Assembly (NCBI RefSeq): GCF_020509005.1
Contig: NC_063012.1
Location: 4,464,001-4,528,000 of the forward strand
Origin: Fulvia fulva
Lineage: Eukaryota > Ascomycota > Dothideomycetes > Mycosphaerellales > Mycosphaerellaceae
Direction: 5' to 3'
DNA length: 64,000 nucleotides
Within the stretch, counting starts at the first letter, position 1. Each line of letters opens with the position of its first letter. The translations under genes and the position numbers were made by a program. The notes beneath the pieces are model-generated. The model worked only from the letters and a program-made list of their open reading frames with translations. It did no database searches and was not told the origin of the DNA. This document shows positions 1 through 10,867 of this stretch, piece by piece.

Positions 1-2
1 AT

Positions 3-1652
3 GACGCTCCAGCAGCAGGCCATCCAGGACGAGCTCGCACTTATGAACTCGTAGCACGTGAATTCTACTGGCCTGGATTAGCGAGATCCGTGCGCAGATA
101 CACCGCGAATTGCCGCACCTGCCGTACAACAAAATCTCTGCACTCCCAGCCACTAGGATTACTACAGCCACTTCCTGTTCCAGATCGGCCTTGGAAACAC
201 ATTGCAGTCGACTTCGTTGTCGGACTCCCAGACAGCACTCTTGACGGCATGGTCTACAACAACATTATGACCGTCACTGACAGGCTCACTAAGGAAGTCG
301 AGCTGATCCCTATTGGCGCAATGACAGCACAGAATACGGCAAGGCTTTTCCTCAAACATGTGTTCTGTCGGCGCGGGTTTCCTGACACCATTACATCAGA
401 CCGTGGCAAGCAGTGGGTTGCTACCTTCTGGAAGAAACTCTGCAAGATGCTCCGCACAAATCGCAAGCTGAGTTCTTCGTATCACCCAGAAACTGATGGA
501 CAGTCAGAACGCACTAACCAGGCGATGGAACAGTATCTCCGCATGTTCACCAACGAGGCACAGGATGACTGGGCAGAATGGCTGTGCCTTGCTCAGTTCG
601 CGATCAACAATCACCTGTCTGAGACTACTGGTGTGTCGCCGTTCTACGCCACCTTAGGATACAACCCTGAGTTCATAGAGCGAGTTGACCTGAACGCTGG
701 AAAGGAGGGAGGACTGACCACTCTCCAGCGACTGGACGCGCGATCAGCAGAAACCTTTGTGCGTCGAATTTGCGAGCTTCACAAACACCTTCAAGAGAAT
801 ATGCGAATGTCACAAGCTCTCCAAGCAGAGGCAGCAAACCGCCACCGAAGCATTCCTCCAGACTACAAGGTGGGTGATTGGGTGTATCTTAGCACCAAGA
901 ACATCCGCACGACTCGACCATCTAAGAAGCTGGACAGGAGATATGCCGGCCCTTACCAGATCACGGAAGTTATGCCGGCCAGACTCTCTTATCGACTGAA
1001 ACTATCAGACGCTCTAGTAGGACTTGATAACTGCTTCCACACCTCACTACTACAACGAGCCGACCACCCCGATTTCCCACCACTTGAAGGGCAGCATCTG
1101 GCGCCGCCACCACCGATAACTATCGAACCTGACACCACCGAGGCTGATGCAGCAGCCGATGTAGTGGCAGCACCTACGCACATGTACGAGGTGGAAAAGA
1201 TCCTTGACATGTACACCCGTAAGCGGGCAGGCAAGGTGAAGAAGGGGCACAAGCGCAAAGTAGATACATGGTACAAGGTGAAATGGGCTGGATATCAGAA
1301 CGAAGAGGATGGTGAGACCTGGCAACCTGCAGAGGACATGCTTGAACACGCAGCCGCCGCTGTTGCAGACTTTCACCATAACCGGCCGGAGTTGTCTACG
1401 CCTGTAGGCTTCGCAGCTCCATCTGACTGGTCCCTACCAGCCACTGAGATACTCGGGCTCAACTCGATCAGGGTCATTCCGAAAGACACCGTCACGAATG
1501 AGTCGCCTCGAGCCTTGCCTCTAATAGAATCTACTCCGCACATATTCGATACTCGAGTGGAGCCTACAGAGCCTGCAATGATACCCAACTTTGGTCATAA
1601 GGATCATACGCGAGTGCGAGCCGAAGACAGACTTAGATCTGGGGCAAGCTAG
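3..1652 (+). CDS. pol: Gypsy-1a pol, C-terminal part: integrase and chromodomain (partial at 5' end)
   Basis: Integrase joins the retrotransposon cDNA to the chromosome. The frame is open from base 3, so the real start lies upstream of the window. The first residues hold the zinc-finger region (AGHPG, then CRTC). The catalytic core shows VDF, SDRG and YHPETDGQSE; counted from the codon at 90 the acidic residues are D41, D104 and E140, a D-D(35)E spacing. A C-terminal chromodomain follows at about 1180-1360 (YEVEKIL, WYKVKWAGY, ETWQP); in chromoviruses this domain binds modified histone H3 and targets integration. The frame stops at TAG 1650-1652. All visible catalytic residues are present, so this half could be functional. 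The Gypsy-1b copy carries RIP stops in the same frame. Confidence 0.95.
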   Translation, partial: DAPAAGHPGRARTYELVAREFYWPGLARSVRRYTANCRTCRTTKSLHSQPLGLLQPLPVPDRPWKHIAVDFVVGLPDSTLDGMVYNNIMTVTDRLTKEVELIPIGAMTAQNTARLFLKHVFCRRGFPDTITSDRGKQWVATFWKKLCKMLRTNRKLSSSYHPETDGQSERTNQAMEQYLRMFTNEAQDDWAEWLCLAQFAINNHLSETTGVSPFYATLGYNPEFIERVDLNAGKEGGLTTLQRLDARSAETFVRRICELHKHLQENMRMSQALQAEAANRHRSIPPDYKVGDWVYLSTKNIRTTRPSKKLDRRYAGPYQITEVMPARLSYRLKLSDALVGLDNCFHTSLLQRADHPDFPPLEGQHLAPPPPITIEPDTTEADAAADVVAAPTHMYEVEKILDMYTRKRAGKVKKGHKRKVDTWYKVKWAGYQNEEDGETWQPAEDMLEHAAAAVADFHHNRPELSTPVGFAAPSDWSLPATEILGLNSIRVIPKDTVTNESPRALPLIESTPHIFDTRVEPTEPAMIPNFGHKDHTRVRAEDRLRSGAS

Positions 1653-1846
1653 CTAACTAGGCAACATGTTTCTCGAAGGAAGCCGGTCGAGGATAGTCTT
1701 GATAGAGCGAATGCGATGTTATCGGATGACGACAGGGCACTAGAGGATGATTCGGCGTTCGCGCGATTATGGAGCTCGACAGGCAAGTGGCCTCACAAGG
1801 TGAATAACGCTTAGAGGACTGAGGCGTGTTTTGGGAGGGGGGGTAC
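1653..1846 (+). other. Gypsy-1a 3' untranslated region with polypurine tract
   Basis: Non-coding stretch between the pol stop and the 3' LTR, colinear with 60929-61122. It ends in a purine-rich run (TTGGGAGGGGGGGTAC, 1831-1846) directly before the LTR, the expected primer for plus-strand DNA synthesis. Confidence 0.85.
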
Positions 1847-2030
1847 TGTCACGGGCAGCCCGCGACCCCTCACTGTAGCTGCGTCGGCCCGGCTGAACCG
1901 CGGACCTTCTGCATCGGGTTAGCGCGGCTTGGCTTTACTTTATAACTTCGCCGCGCCTCGCGCTCCTCTTTCGTAGCTTCGTAGAACAACAACTATCTCA
2001 TTCGGACCCTATGGTACGCGCGCCCTTACA
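1847..2030 (+). repeat. Gypsy-1a 3' LTR (184 bp)
   Basis: Begins TGTCACGGGC and ends GCCCTTACA. The same 184-bp sequence occurs at 54085-54268 and 61123-61306. It has a TATA-like TTTATAA about 44 bases before GTAGAACAA (1981-1989), the sequence that matches the primer site of this family. Confidence 0.95.
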
Positions 2031-4900
2031 TCTTAATATATATTATGCCTCCGACTAGGACTATATAACGGTTATCGATACGGTACTTCCTTAGTAAGGT
2101 GTATCGATCATCTCGTTCTAGCTATTAAACGGCTTCCTTAGCCTCTAGTTACGTATAGAGTCCTCGAATAGCGGTCGTAAGGGGGGTTATAACGTTATTA
2201 GTATATACCGATAATACTCTAGTAGACGATAGGTTTAGGATACGATCTAGGCCTAGTAATACCTAATGCTACTATTGGTTTCGTAGGTTATCTAGGTCTC
2301 TAGGCTTCGGTAAGTCCTATAAACGTCGGGTTAAGCTATCTAGCTTAGTACCTTAAACTCCTAGCCTATAGACGATCTAAAAGAAGAACTACGAGATAAA
2401 CTCGGCCTAGCGAGCTTGTCTACGGTTCAATTGCTTCGTGCTTATAAACTATTCGAGGTTCTAATAATCGGAGTATATAAGCGTCGGCTTGTCCTTAGAT
2501 TCCGGGTCTAGTAGATTCTTATAATCGTCGGTACCGTATTTGTTAATAGTTAGCTCTAGTCGCTATTCCTCAAAAGCTTATATAATAGCTAGGAGCTCCT
2601 TATTATAGATATCGTAGTTATATTACTAGGGATCCATCTTCTTAGATATATAAGCGATAGGATAGAATACTCCTCGCTCGTTACGTTATAAGAGTACTAC
2701 TACTGTTATGTAATCTAAGGCATCTGTTTCTAGAATAGTCTCTCGCCCTAGGTAGAAGTGTTTTAAGGTAGGCGTATCGATAAATACTTACTTTAATACC
2801 TCGAACGCCTATTAATATGCTAGAGACTAATCCTATAGGACATTCTTCCTCGTAAGCTTCGTTATAGGCAAGTAGATCTTACTAAAATCCTTAATAAACC
2901 TACGGTAGAAGTTAGTAAACCCTATAAATAACAAGATATCGGTAATATTTACGGGTATAGGCCAATTCTTAACGTATTTAATCTTAGCTAGGTCTATCTT
3001 AATGCCCTTATTTATACTGATAACACCTAGATAAGGAGTCTCGTATCTAAAGAACTCGTATTTGTTAATATCTAACTAGAGCCCGGCGGTATCTAGCTTT
3101 CGTAGAACCTTTAGGATATATTAGATATACTCTTCTCTTATCTTACTAAAGACAAGTATGTTATCAAGGTAATATATCACGAAGTTATCAAGAAACTCCC
3201 TTAGTATATCGTTTATAAATAACTAAAACGTTCCTAGTATATTATATAGTCTAAAAGGTATAACTACGTACTTAAACTGCCTATATCTAGTAGTAAAGGC
3301 CGTTTTCTACTCGTCTCCTACTATAATACGGATACGATTAAACGACGCGATAATATCTAGCTAAGTGAACTATTACGCGCTAGTAATGCGATCTAAGGTC
3401 TCTTAAAATAGTAGAATCGGGTAGCGACTCTTCGTCGTAAGCGCGTTTAGAGCTTTATAGTCTACGTATACTCGTAGCCCTCTACCCGGCTTTTTAACTA
3501 TTAGAACAGGTACTACTACTAGTAATACGCTTCTCTAAATAAAACCTTTCTTAAGTCAGTCGTTAATCTACTTCTTAATCACCTTATTCTCTCGTATAGA
3601 GAAGGAGTATAGTCTTCGAAATAGCGGTGTCTAACTATTCTTTAGCCTGATCTTATAGTCTACGCTAGGCCGTCGCGGTAGGAACTTATCTACTTCCTTA
3701 CGGCTAAATAGCCTAGCTATTTCCCTAAACTCTACTAGTAACAAAGGGATAGGATCCTAGTCTTTGTCCTTACCGTTTATAAAACGTTAATAGTCGTTAG
3801 CTAATATAGTAGAGACGTTAAGTTACCGCTAGGTATAGTCACCCCGGGGCTTCTCCTATCTATCTATGTTTTCTTAAGTGTTAGTATCTACTAACATTGC
3901 CGCGCTGCCTCCTAGTACTAGCTTCGCTCTTATATCGAAAGCCTTTAGTATATACGCGGATAGCGGGTCTCGCGCGACTTGCTTATTAAGATTTTCTTCC
4001 GGGTTAAATATCTATATTATATATACTTTATAGCCCTTCCTCCGGCTTATACGCCGAAGTGCTTCTACATTAATAGGCTTGATATCGATCTCCGGCTCAG
4101 TCTCGACCTTTAGTTCTTTCTTTGTTCGACGCGCTAGGCGCTTAAGTATTTTAACCCTATCGGCGGGTAGTAGCTAGCGGACGTAATAAGACGGTTCCGG
4201 TTTATCGTAGATATCGACGGTATGTCGCATTACTACCTTCGTCGTATACGTCTCCTATACTACTATAGGTTCGTCTTTATCCTCTACGTAGGGTTTGACG
4301 TAATTAGATAGAGCTTAAGGTCGCGAACTCTCTAGTACTAGTATCTCGGTCTAAAGAACGCCTCTTAGTATAATACCCTTATCGTTAATAGACTATACGT
4401 ATACTAGTTCAGTTACGAGTATATAGTTCTATTAACAATATAGTAAGAATAGGGTTATAGTTCCTAACGTATAGTAGAACGTAGGTTAATGCTCGTTATA
4501 CTAGGGACGGCCGAGGACTATATCGTATTCTAGTAATACGTAGTAGCTAGACCTAGTCTCTACGTAGTTACCGATCTGAATCTATACCGTTGTTCTATAA
4601 GTAATAAGGTCACTAGTAGGTCGGCTATCTACTAATATTAGCCCTCACGGATTAGGTAGCTATATTATATTAAGGTTATTCTTATACGTAAAGTCGATAT
4701 TAAAGTACGTAGAGTTAGTACTATTATTATAAAGGGTTTAAGTAGGGATCTTTCTATTCACTATATATAGTATAACTAGATAAGAAGCTATTACCGGATT
4801 ATATTTATCTATAGAGTAGTTTATAGCTAGTAGAGAGTATACCAATATACTTAAAACCTTGCCTCTCTTAGGAGGCCTATATTTATGTTTATACTTTTTC
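2031..4900 (-). pseudogene. Gypsy-2a pol: protease, RT and RNase H, destroyed by RIP
   Basis: If TAG/TAA are read as the Gln/Trp codons they came from, the minus strand gives a gypsy polyprotein. The protease region is around 4400-4860 (IVLGRPQY-type motif). RT is around 2900-3750 ([30 protein letters not shown]-like FRLYN, YLDN at about 3165-3180). RNase H is around 2350-2850 (ETDALDY, YDIYNKELLAI, RQARQAEF). The second aspartate of the RT YLDD box is Asn, the change expected when TpG across the two Asp codons becomes TpA. Many in-frame stops make it non-functional. The frame ends at the junction with Gypsy-1a. Confidence 0.85.
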
Positions 4901-5850
4901 TCGTTTTCTCGTAACTCTAACTCGTACGGTCTACTACGTATTGCGCTTACGGAGTGGACTAGGCGTTTCCTACGCCGCCGGTATTATTAGCGTTACTACT
5001 ATTACTACCGTTACGGCGGTTATTACTAAGGTTATAGTCTAGCGTAAATAGACGGCGGGCGATATCTCGAAGGGGGTACTAACCGGTATCGATACGGCGG
5101 TAACCTTCTTATTCGTATTTTAAGCACCGATTCTAATCGATATATTCCTAGGCGCGAGTAGTATCTAAAGGTTAGATATACTAAAATGCCTAAGGTCGAT
5201 TAGCCTACTTAGTCTTAGCGTTCGGGTTAGTATTGTTATCGCTACTACCCGAAGCCGTATCCTTCTTATCGTCGTTACCCTTAGTAGTCTTCTTATTACC
5301 TTAGGTCTTATTACTATTACCGGTCTTACCGTACTTAAGGTCGAACGCCTTAAACTTGTCCTCGTAGTTATATAGCGTAGATACGACTTGCTTAAGGGTC
5401 ATATTAACTATGTCCTCGTTTATAATATAGTTGTCGTACCGCGAGTTTAACTTACGGAGTAGGAAGTCCTTCTTAAGTTTCTTTTCCTTCGCGCCGTTAT
5501 TAAGGTTAATAATGTCGGCGTTCTTACGGAAGGATAGGTAGAAGTTACCAAACTTCTCCTTATCACCCTACTATAGACTATTGAGCTTAGTTATAGTATT
5601 AGTATAGGTATTACGGGTACCGTAGCGCCGGGCTAGATCTTCTATTATCTTATCTATAGAAGTATACTAAGTAGTCGTACCTTCCGTAGACTTAGTAAGA
5701 CTAGAGATCTTTAAGTCGATATAGGTCTATATACCGTTCTTTAACTAGCTCTAGACGTTCTAAAGGGAGTCCCTTATAGTACGGTACTTCGAGGCTTAGA
5801 GCTTAGCTTCGGTAGTACACTACTACTCTTAGAACTTAATATCGTCGCTC
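4901..5850 (-). pseudogene. Gypsy-2a gag, C-terminal part, RIPped
   Basis: Minus-strand remains of the capsid gene: a capsid-like segment with YxxxKxKFSNFY-type residues, a Lys/Asp/Asn-rich linker, and a zinc knuckle whose residues resemble CLKC, GYRR and DTGQ. It matches 52370-53300 of Gypsy-2b. The gene is interrupted at 5850 by Tad-a1 and resumes at 10854. In-frame TAG/TAA are frequent. Confidence 0.8.
5837..5850. repeat. Tad-a1 target-site duplication, left copy
   Basis: TAATATCGTCGCTC occurs here and at 10854-10867, exactly flanking the LINE. Gypsy-2b (52363-52386 region) shows the uninterrupted target. Confidence 0.9.
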
Positions 5851-6049
5851 GGTAGGTAATATAGCGGCGTATATGTCGAAGTAAAAAACGCTCATCGATC
5901 TCTGCGCCAAAACAAGACACATTCGAAAGCTCTTATCAAGGCCATTCTAACGATATATAAAGCAGGCCACTGCCCCTAGGACTGAAGGAGTTCTACCTTA
6001 TTTAATCTAGACAGCTTGAAGCTCTCTTCACCCTGTTTCTTTAGCTCCA

Positions 6050-7370
6050 AACGCCGCGGAGGTGCCTAGCTACATTAGGCAACTCCTAGGCAATAGCAGC
6101 CTAGGCTACGGCACTAACGGCGCCTACGGCCCTATAGGCGAAGCCCCTCTAAGATAACTAGCAGCAACTTATAGAGGACCTAAAAAGTATAGAAACTAAC
6201 GATCAGCTCCCTTACCGGTCTCTCTAGGTAATGATCACTTAGCTACGTACGGCGCTTATACTGTCGTATTACCGAGGGCAATAAGAAATGAGGACGACGT
6301 CCTAGGCGATTAGTAAGGCCACCCGGAATCAACACCCCTATAGCTAGGCATCGGTCGCGGCATCGATACTAGGCCCCCGCCTAACGTACGATGTAGTTAC
6401 GATCCGCATTGTAGTAAAGGAAGACTAGGCCGAAGTTGCGAAGCTATCGAACAAGGAGCTCGCCTAACGAATCAACTAACTAGGGGTGGTCGTAGTGAAC
6501 TAATAGTCTAACGGCACTCTATAGATCTATACTAGCTCTGCTACTACTAGGAGGCACCTAGAGGCACAGCTATAGTAGGCATCTAAGGTTACGGCATTAG
6601 CGAAGGTCTTAACGAAACAATTCACGATCCTAGTCTACGATATGCCTAAGGAGTTTGACCTAACTAACTAGGGTTACCTACGCGCTCTCTAAGAGGACAA
6701 CCCGGTCACTCTTAACTCTCTAATCCAGAAGGCGACTTGGCTCTATAGGAAATGGCTAGAAGGCAAGAAGGCCTCGGCGCTAATAGTATAGCTATAAGAC
6801 GCGAAAGCGGCGGATCTAGCGATAGAACAAGGCCTAGTCTAGCAATATAGCCTCAAGACAGTAGAAAAGCACTCCTTATCCTTTCGTGTCCTCCAATGCT
6901 TCAAATACTAATAGTATAGACACCAAACCTACACGTGTATAAATAAGTAGGCCTGCTCGAACTATATAGGAGACTATATGTCTAGGGACTATATATCGAC
7001 TACGAGACGGTACGCGAACTGTCCGGGGCACTACCTATCGTATAGTACGGAATGCCTATAGCGGAAACTAGCGAAAAACAAGGCAATCACAAATAGAACC
7101 GTCGCCCTAAGATTCTACGGCGACCGTGAGGCTAGCCTACACCGGAACTAACTAGCGGCGGTCGGGCATAAGCGCCCTAGGGCCGAGAACGATATAAAGG
7201 ATACGTAACCTAGGGCGTACGGGAGGCCACGTGCTCTACTAGCTACGGCGAGGGAATCTAACTAGGCCCGGCTCCCCTTTAGTATATAGCCGATAGGCGT
7301 AGACTAGGACGTATAGGGCAGTAGGACATAGGACGATATAGAGGAAATGATTGTCGATGCCGATAACTAG
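6050..7370 (+). pseudogene. Tad-a1 ORF1: nucleic-acid-binding Gag-like protein, RIPped
   Basis: ORF1 proteins of Tad-clade LINEs coat the element RNA. The decoded frame shows a central region similar in order to Tad-b ORF1, then zinc-knuckle remnants at about 6890-7060 (VLQCFKYQ, CSNYIGDY, CPGHYLSYSTEC) in which several Cys/His are Tyr, as RIP would make. It ends near 7368, where ORF2 begins. Numerous TAG/TAA interrupt it. The start is a guess, because no clear ATG survives. Confidence 0.75.
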
Positions 7371-10300
7371 CCTCGATACGCTTAGTATCATCTAGTATAA
7401 CGTTAACTATAGCAAGGATATAGTCTAGAACTATTTCCTACACGAGGCGGACCCGCGCGTCCACCACGTCCTTATAATCTAGGAGCTATAGATTAACCCG
7501 CACTATAAGAGACCAACGACCTACAAGTCACTAGGCTACACGACATGCCTACGAGGCGACGGCAGACCCCGTACGTGCTTCTATATTAGCAAGGACATAC
7601 TAGAATCCGACTGGGAGGTAGTGTACTACGTAGACGAAGAAGGCGGGGGCGATATTACCTCCCTCTACGTAGGTAGCACCTAGATACACAACCTATATAT
7701 ACAACCGCTAGCCTCGAGGTCTAGCCGCGACCTAGGGGTCTACAGACACCTAGACAGTGCGCTTAAGAGACAAGGGTGCTACATCGTAGTAGGAGACTTC
7801 AATATACACTACCCTTCCTAGGAAAGCCTTATACAGCCGCACCCTATAGCCGACGAAGTACTCGACTTGATAGCGAGCAACGCAATTGCCCTTAATACCC
7901 CGAAGGACCTAGGTACCTAGAAGAGAGGGGGACTCTAAGGCACGATCGACCTCTCCTAGATCTTAGATAGCTACTACTATACGGTAACCTACTATAGGAT
8001 CGAACATAAACTCGAGGCGTCGTTAGACTATATACTAGTCAGGACCTCTATTGCGACACAGATATAACGTATACTAGCGAGAACTCCTAAGCTAAACTAG
8101 GGAAAGGCCCACTAGGCTAACATCTAGGCGTACCTCGATGACTCTAAGAGGCTAGTCCAGATCGCGCAGTAGCAATACAATAGTAAAGACGAGATAGACG
8201 AAGCAGTCCAGGGGTTAACAGACGAAATAAGAAAAGCGACCTCACTTCACGTTCCGCTTACCTAACTAACGACATAGTCTAAACTATACTAGACGCCGGA
8301 GTACACTACGGTAGTAAGAGAAGCAAGGAGAGCCCGCCGGGTATAGACGAGCAGCTATAGCGAGGAGGCCTAGAACGTATATAGGGAGGCATACTAATAG
8401 AAGAAAGCTATAATACGAAGGGAGAAAGCAGTCGGCTGGAGGGCTATAGTAGAAGAAATCGCCGGCAAGCTAGAGAGGATGTGGAAGCTAGCGAAATGGG
8501 CCCGACAGGACCCTACATAGGGCCCCTCCTTCTCTATCCTAGCGCTACAATCGCCTAGTGGCCCGGTTAGCGACCCCGAGGCCAAGGCGCGTCTACTAGC
8601 TAGCAAGTTCTTTCCGCCCCTAGTCGAGGCTAATCTAAGCGACATAAACAGCTCTACTCCCCTAGCCCCTAGCATCGCGATCTAATAGGAGGTGTCTAAG
8701 GGAGAAGTTGCCGCTATACTAAGGAAGTTGCCGGCGAAGAAAGCCCCGGGGCCGGATAGGATCCTAAACGAGCTACTAAAGAAGTGTAGAGATCAACTAG
8801 CCCTAGTAGTTATAGCGATCTTTAACGCCTGCCTATAGACCGGGTACTACCCGATAGCTTTTAAACAATTGACGACAGTAGTCCTACGTAAGCCGTAGAA
8901 GGAAGACTATACGTAGGTAAAGTCGTACCGCCCAATTGCGCTCCTTAACACTCTTGGGAAGGCGCTTAAGAAGCTAGTTATAACGAGACTCTCCGAGGCG
9001 GTAGAGGAACACTCCCTACTCCCGGACACCTAGATAGGTGCGCGCCTATAGCGATCGACGCTATCCGCGATAGAACTTATTACCTCTTAGGTAAAGGCTA
9101 TCTGGTATAAGAATAGGGACAAGGTGGCTTCCTTACTTAGCCTAGACATATCGGGAGCCTTCGACTACGTGTCACACCCGCGGCTACTCTATATCCTAAG
9201 GTCGAAGGGACTCCCTAAGTAGCTTGTCAACTTCGTACGGTCCTACCTCCAAAACCGTAGTACGTCGATCCTAGTCGGCTAGTACAGAAGCCCATTTCAA
9301 GCAGTCTATACTAGAATCCCGTAAGGCTTAACGCTAGCACCTATTCTATTCCTCTTCTTTATAGCGACGCTGCTCCTAGCCCTAGAATCCCAGAACACCG
9401 CTGCGAGCGGCTTCGTAGACGACATAAACATCCTAGCGTAGTCTTCCTCGACTAAGGAGAACTATAGGCTACTAGAAGAGAAGCACAAGATCTGCGAGGA
9501 CTAGGCTAGGAGGCACGGGGCTCGGTTTGCCCTAGAAAAGTACAATCTAATACACTTTACGCGCCGGCCACGGTTCTATAATATGTAAGCTTCTATCTAG
9601 ATATAGGGGTATACGACTAACCCGGCAAATCAGCTTAGGATCCTCGGACTATAGGTAGACCCGGCGCTACGGTAGAGGAAGTACGTATAGGCAATATTAC
9701 GGAAAGCTAAACAGAATATAGCATTATGCCAGAGGCTCACTACGTCTATATAGGGGGCGGACTTCCGGCAGTCACGACTTCTATATACGGCTATTATACG
9801 GCCAGTCCTTACCTATAGTAGCCAAGTGTGGTCCTTAGGCGAGAGGGCCTACCTATCGAAGGGACTCGTCGCGCCGCTAGCGAAGATCCAAAACCAATGC
9901 CTAAGGAAGGTCACCGGGGCATATAAGTCGACACTAACGAGGATACTTAAGCATAAGACCGCTATACCGCCGATCGACCTATACATCTAGGGACTACGGA
10001 CCTCCTACTTAGGCAAGTCGGCACAGTACCTAGTATAGAAGGTTATCGCTAGTATAGTCGTAAGGGCCCGCGAATCAGTACTAGCGTATAGGGGCATTCG
10101 ACCCGGAAACGAGCCGAACTACCGGGTAAGGGACGAACAGCTAGCAACATAATAGGAAGGTAAGAAATCGTTTGTAGAGCAACTATAGAAAGAGAGGTGG
10201 AACAACTAGGTTATAGGGCATAGTGGACGCCCTTAGCCAGCGGGACAACCTAAGGAATAGTTAGCTACGAAATCCGCGGTCAAGCACCCCCCCGAAGCTT

Positions 10301-10675
10301 ATCTACTACCGCCTTACGAGGGCATAGAGTAGTATAGCAACCTAACTACGAAGCGAACACATCGGCCTCTAGGGGTACCTATTATAGAGGAAGGTTCTAG
10401 GATACACGAATACTAGCTGCCCCTACGGCTATTACTCCTAGAACGTACGGCACGCACTCCTCGTCTGTCCGAGGTGGTCGCTAGGAAGGGGGGAGTGGAT
10501 GGCAAAGGCGAGGAACCGGACGATTAGGGCACTTCTTAACAACGCTAAGGACCTACGGCGCATTACGAACTGGATACTAGAGAAGGGCTGGCTAGAATAG
10601 TACCGCCTAGTAGGAGCAGTGTAGGAAGAGAGGACACGACGTAGCGCGACGAGACCGGCTAGGAGCGGGGGCTAA
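7357..10675 (+). pseudogene. Tad-a1 ORF2: endonuclease and reverse transcriptase, RIPped and frameshifted
   Basis: ORF2 makes the nick and copies the RNA at the target. The apurinic-type endonuclease lies at about 7380-8060 (IIQYNVN, VVGDFNIHYP). RT lies at about 8720-9600 (KSYRPIALLNTLGK, LSLDISGAFD, IPQGLTLAPILF, SGFVDD). The C-terminal region holds a remnant of the terminal Cys/His motif near 10380-10470 (CPYGYYS, HALLVCP). The frame shifts by one near 10340, where residues present in Tad-b are missing, so there is an indel besides the RIP stops. No RNase H domain was recognised. Confidence 0.85.
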
Positions 10676-10745
10676 CGGGGTAGTGACATAGACTACGTAC
10701 GTTTAGAGGGAAAGCTAAACTAGATAAGGAGTAGTCGGGGGCGGG

Positions 10746-10774
10746 AAGGGTTTTCACCTATTCGGGTTTCCCTT
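10746..10774 (+). other. Tad-a1 3'-UTR hairpin
   Basis: AAGGG and CCCTT form an outer stem, with an inner CC/GG pair, around TTTTCACC and CGGGTTT. Equivalent hairpins with compensating stem changes occur in Tad-b (13571-13600) and Tad-c (29884-29918). It may be the RT recognition element. Confidence 0.55.
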
Positions 10775-10838
10775 TGTACATAATAATAGATATATACCTG
10801 TATAGGCCGGATAGGGTCCTAGAACAGGGGAATGACAA

Positions 10839-10853
10839 ATCTATCTATCTATC
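10839..10853 (+). repeat. Tad-a1 3' tail, (TCTA)n microsatellite
   Basis: The element ends in about four TCTA/CTAT units instead of poly(A), followed immediately by the target duplication. Confidence 0.85.
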
Positions 10854-10867
10854 TAATATCGTCGCTC
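10854..10867. repeat. Tad-a1 target-site duplication, right copy
   Basis: Second copy of TAATATCGTCGCTC, directly after the tetranucleotide tail of the LINE. A 14-bp duplication fits target-primed reverse transcription. Confidence 0.9.

Larger units (their letters stand above)
1..2030 (+). mobile_element. Gypsy-1a: 3' part of a Ty3/gypsy chromovirus, nearly free of RIP
   Basis: The window opens inside the pol gene of this element and runs to the end of its 3' LTR. It is colinear with 59277-61306 (Gypsy-1b) over all 2030 bases without an indel. It has normal CpA and TpG content and an open pol frame, whereas the 1b copy is RIPped. The element lies against Gypsy-2a at 2030/2031, so it appears to have inserted into that older element; its 5' part and left target site lie outside the window. 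Confidence 0.95.
5851..10853 (+). mobile_element. Tad-a1: full-length RIPped Tad-like LINE
   Basis: A 5003-bp non-LTR retrotransposon inserted in the gag of Gypsy-2a, bounded by 14-bp target duplications. Order: 5' UTR, zinc-knuckle ORF1, endonuclease-RT ORF2, 3' UTR hairpin and (CTAT)n tail. Two further members are Tad-a2 (36566-48671) and the fragment Tad-a3 (36283-36565), both on the minus strand. Confidence 0.92.

Noticed and set aside
989..1379. Minus-strand frames of 95 and 109 codons opposite the Gypsy-1a pol (also at 60265-60652).
   Set aside because: They recur only because the pol sequence recurs, and they overlap the chromodomain coding strand.
8394..8675. 93-codon minus-strand open frame.
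   Set aside because: It is antisense to the Tad-a1 ORF2 linker between endonuclease and RT, with no motif of its own.
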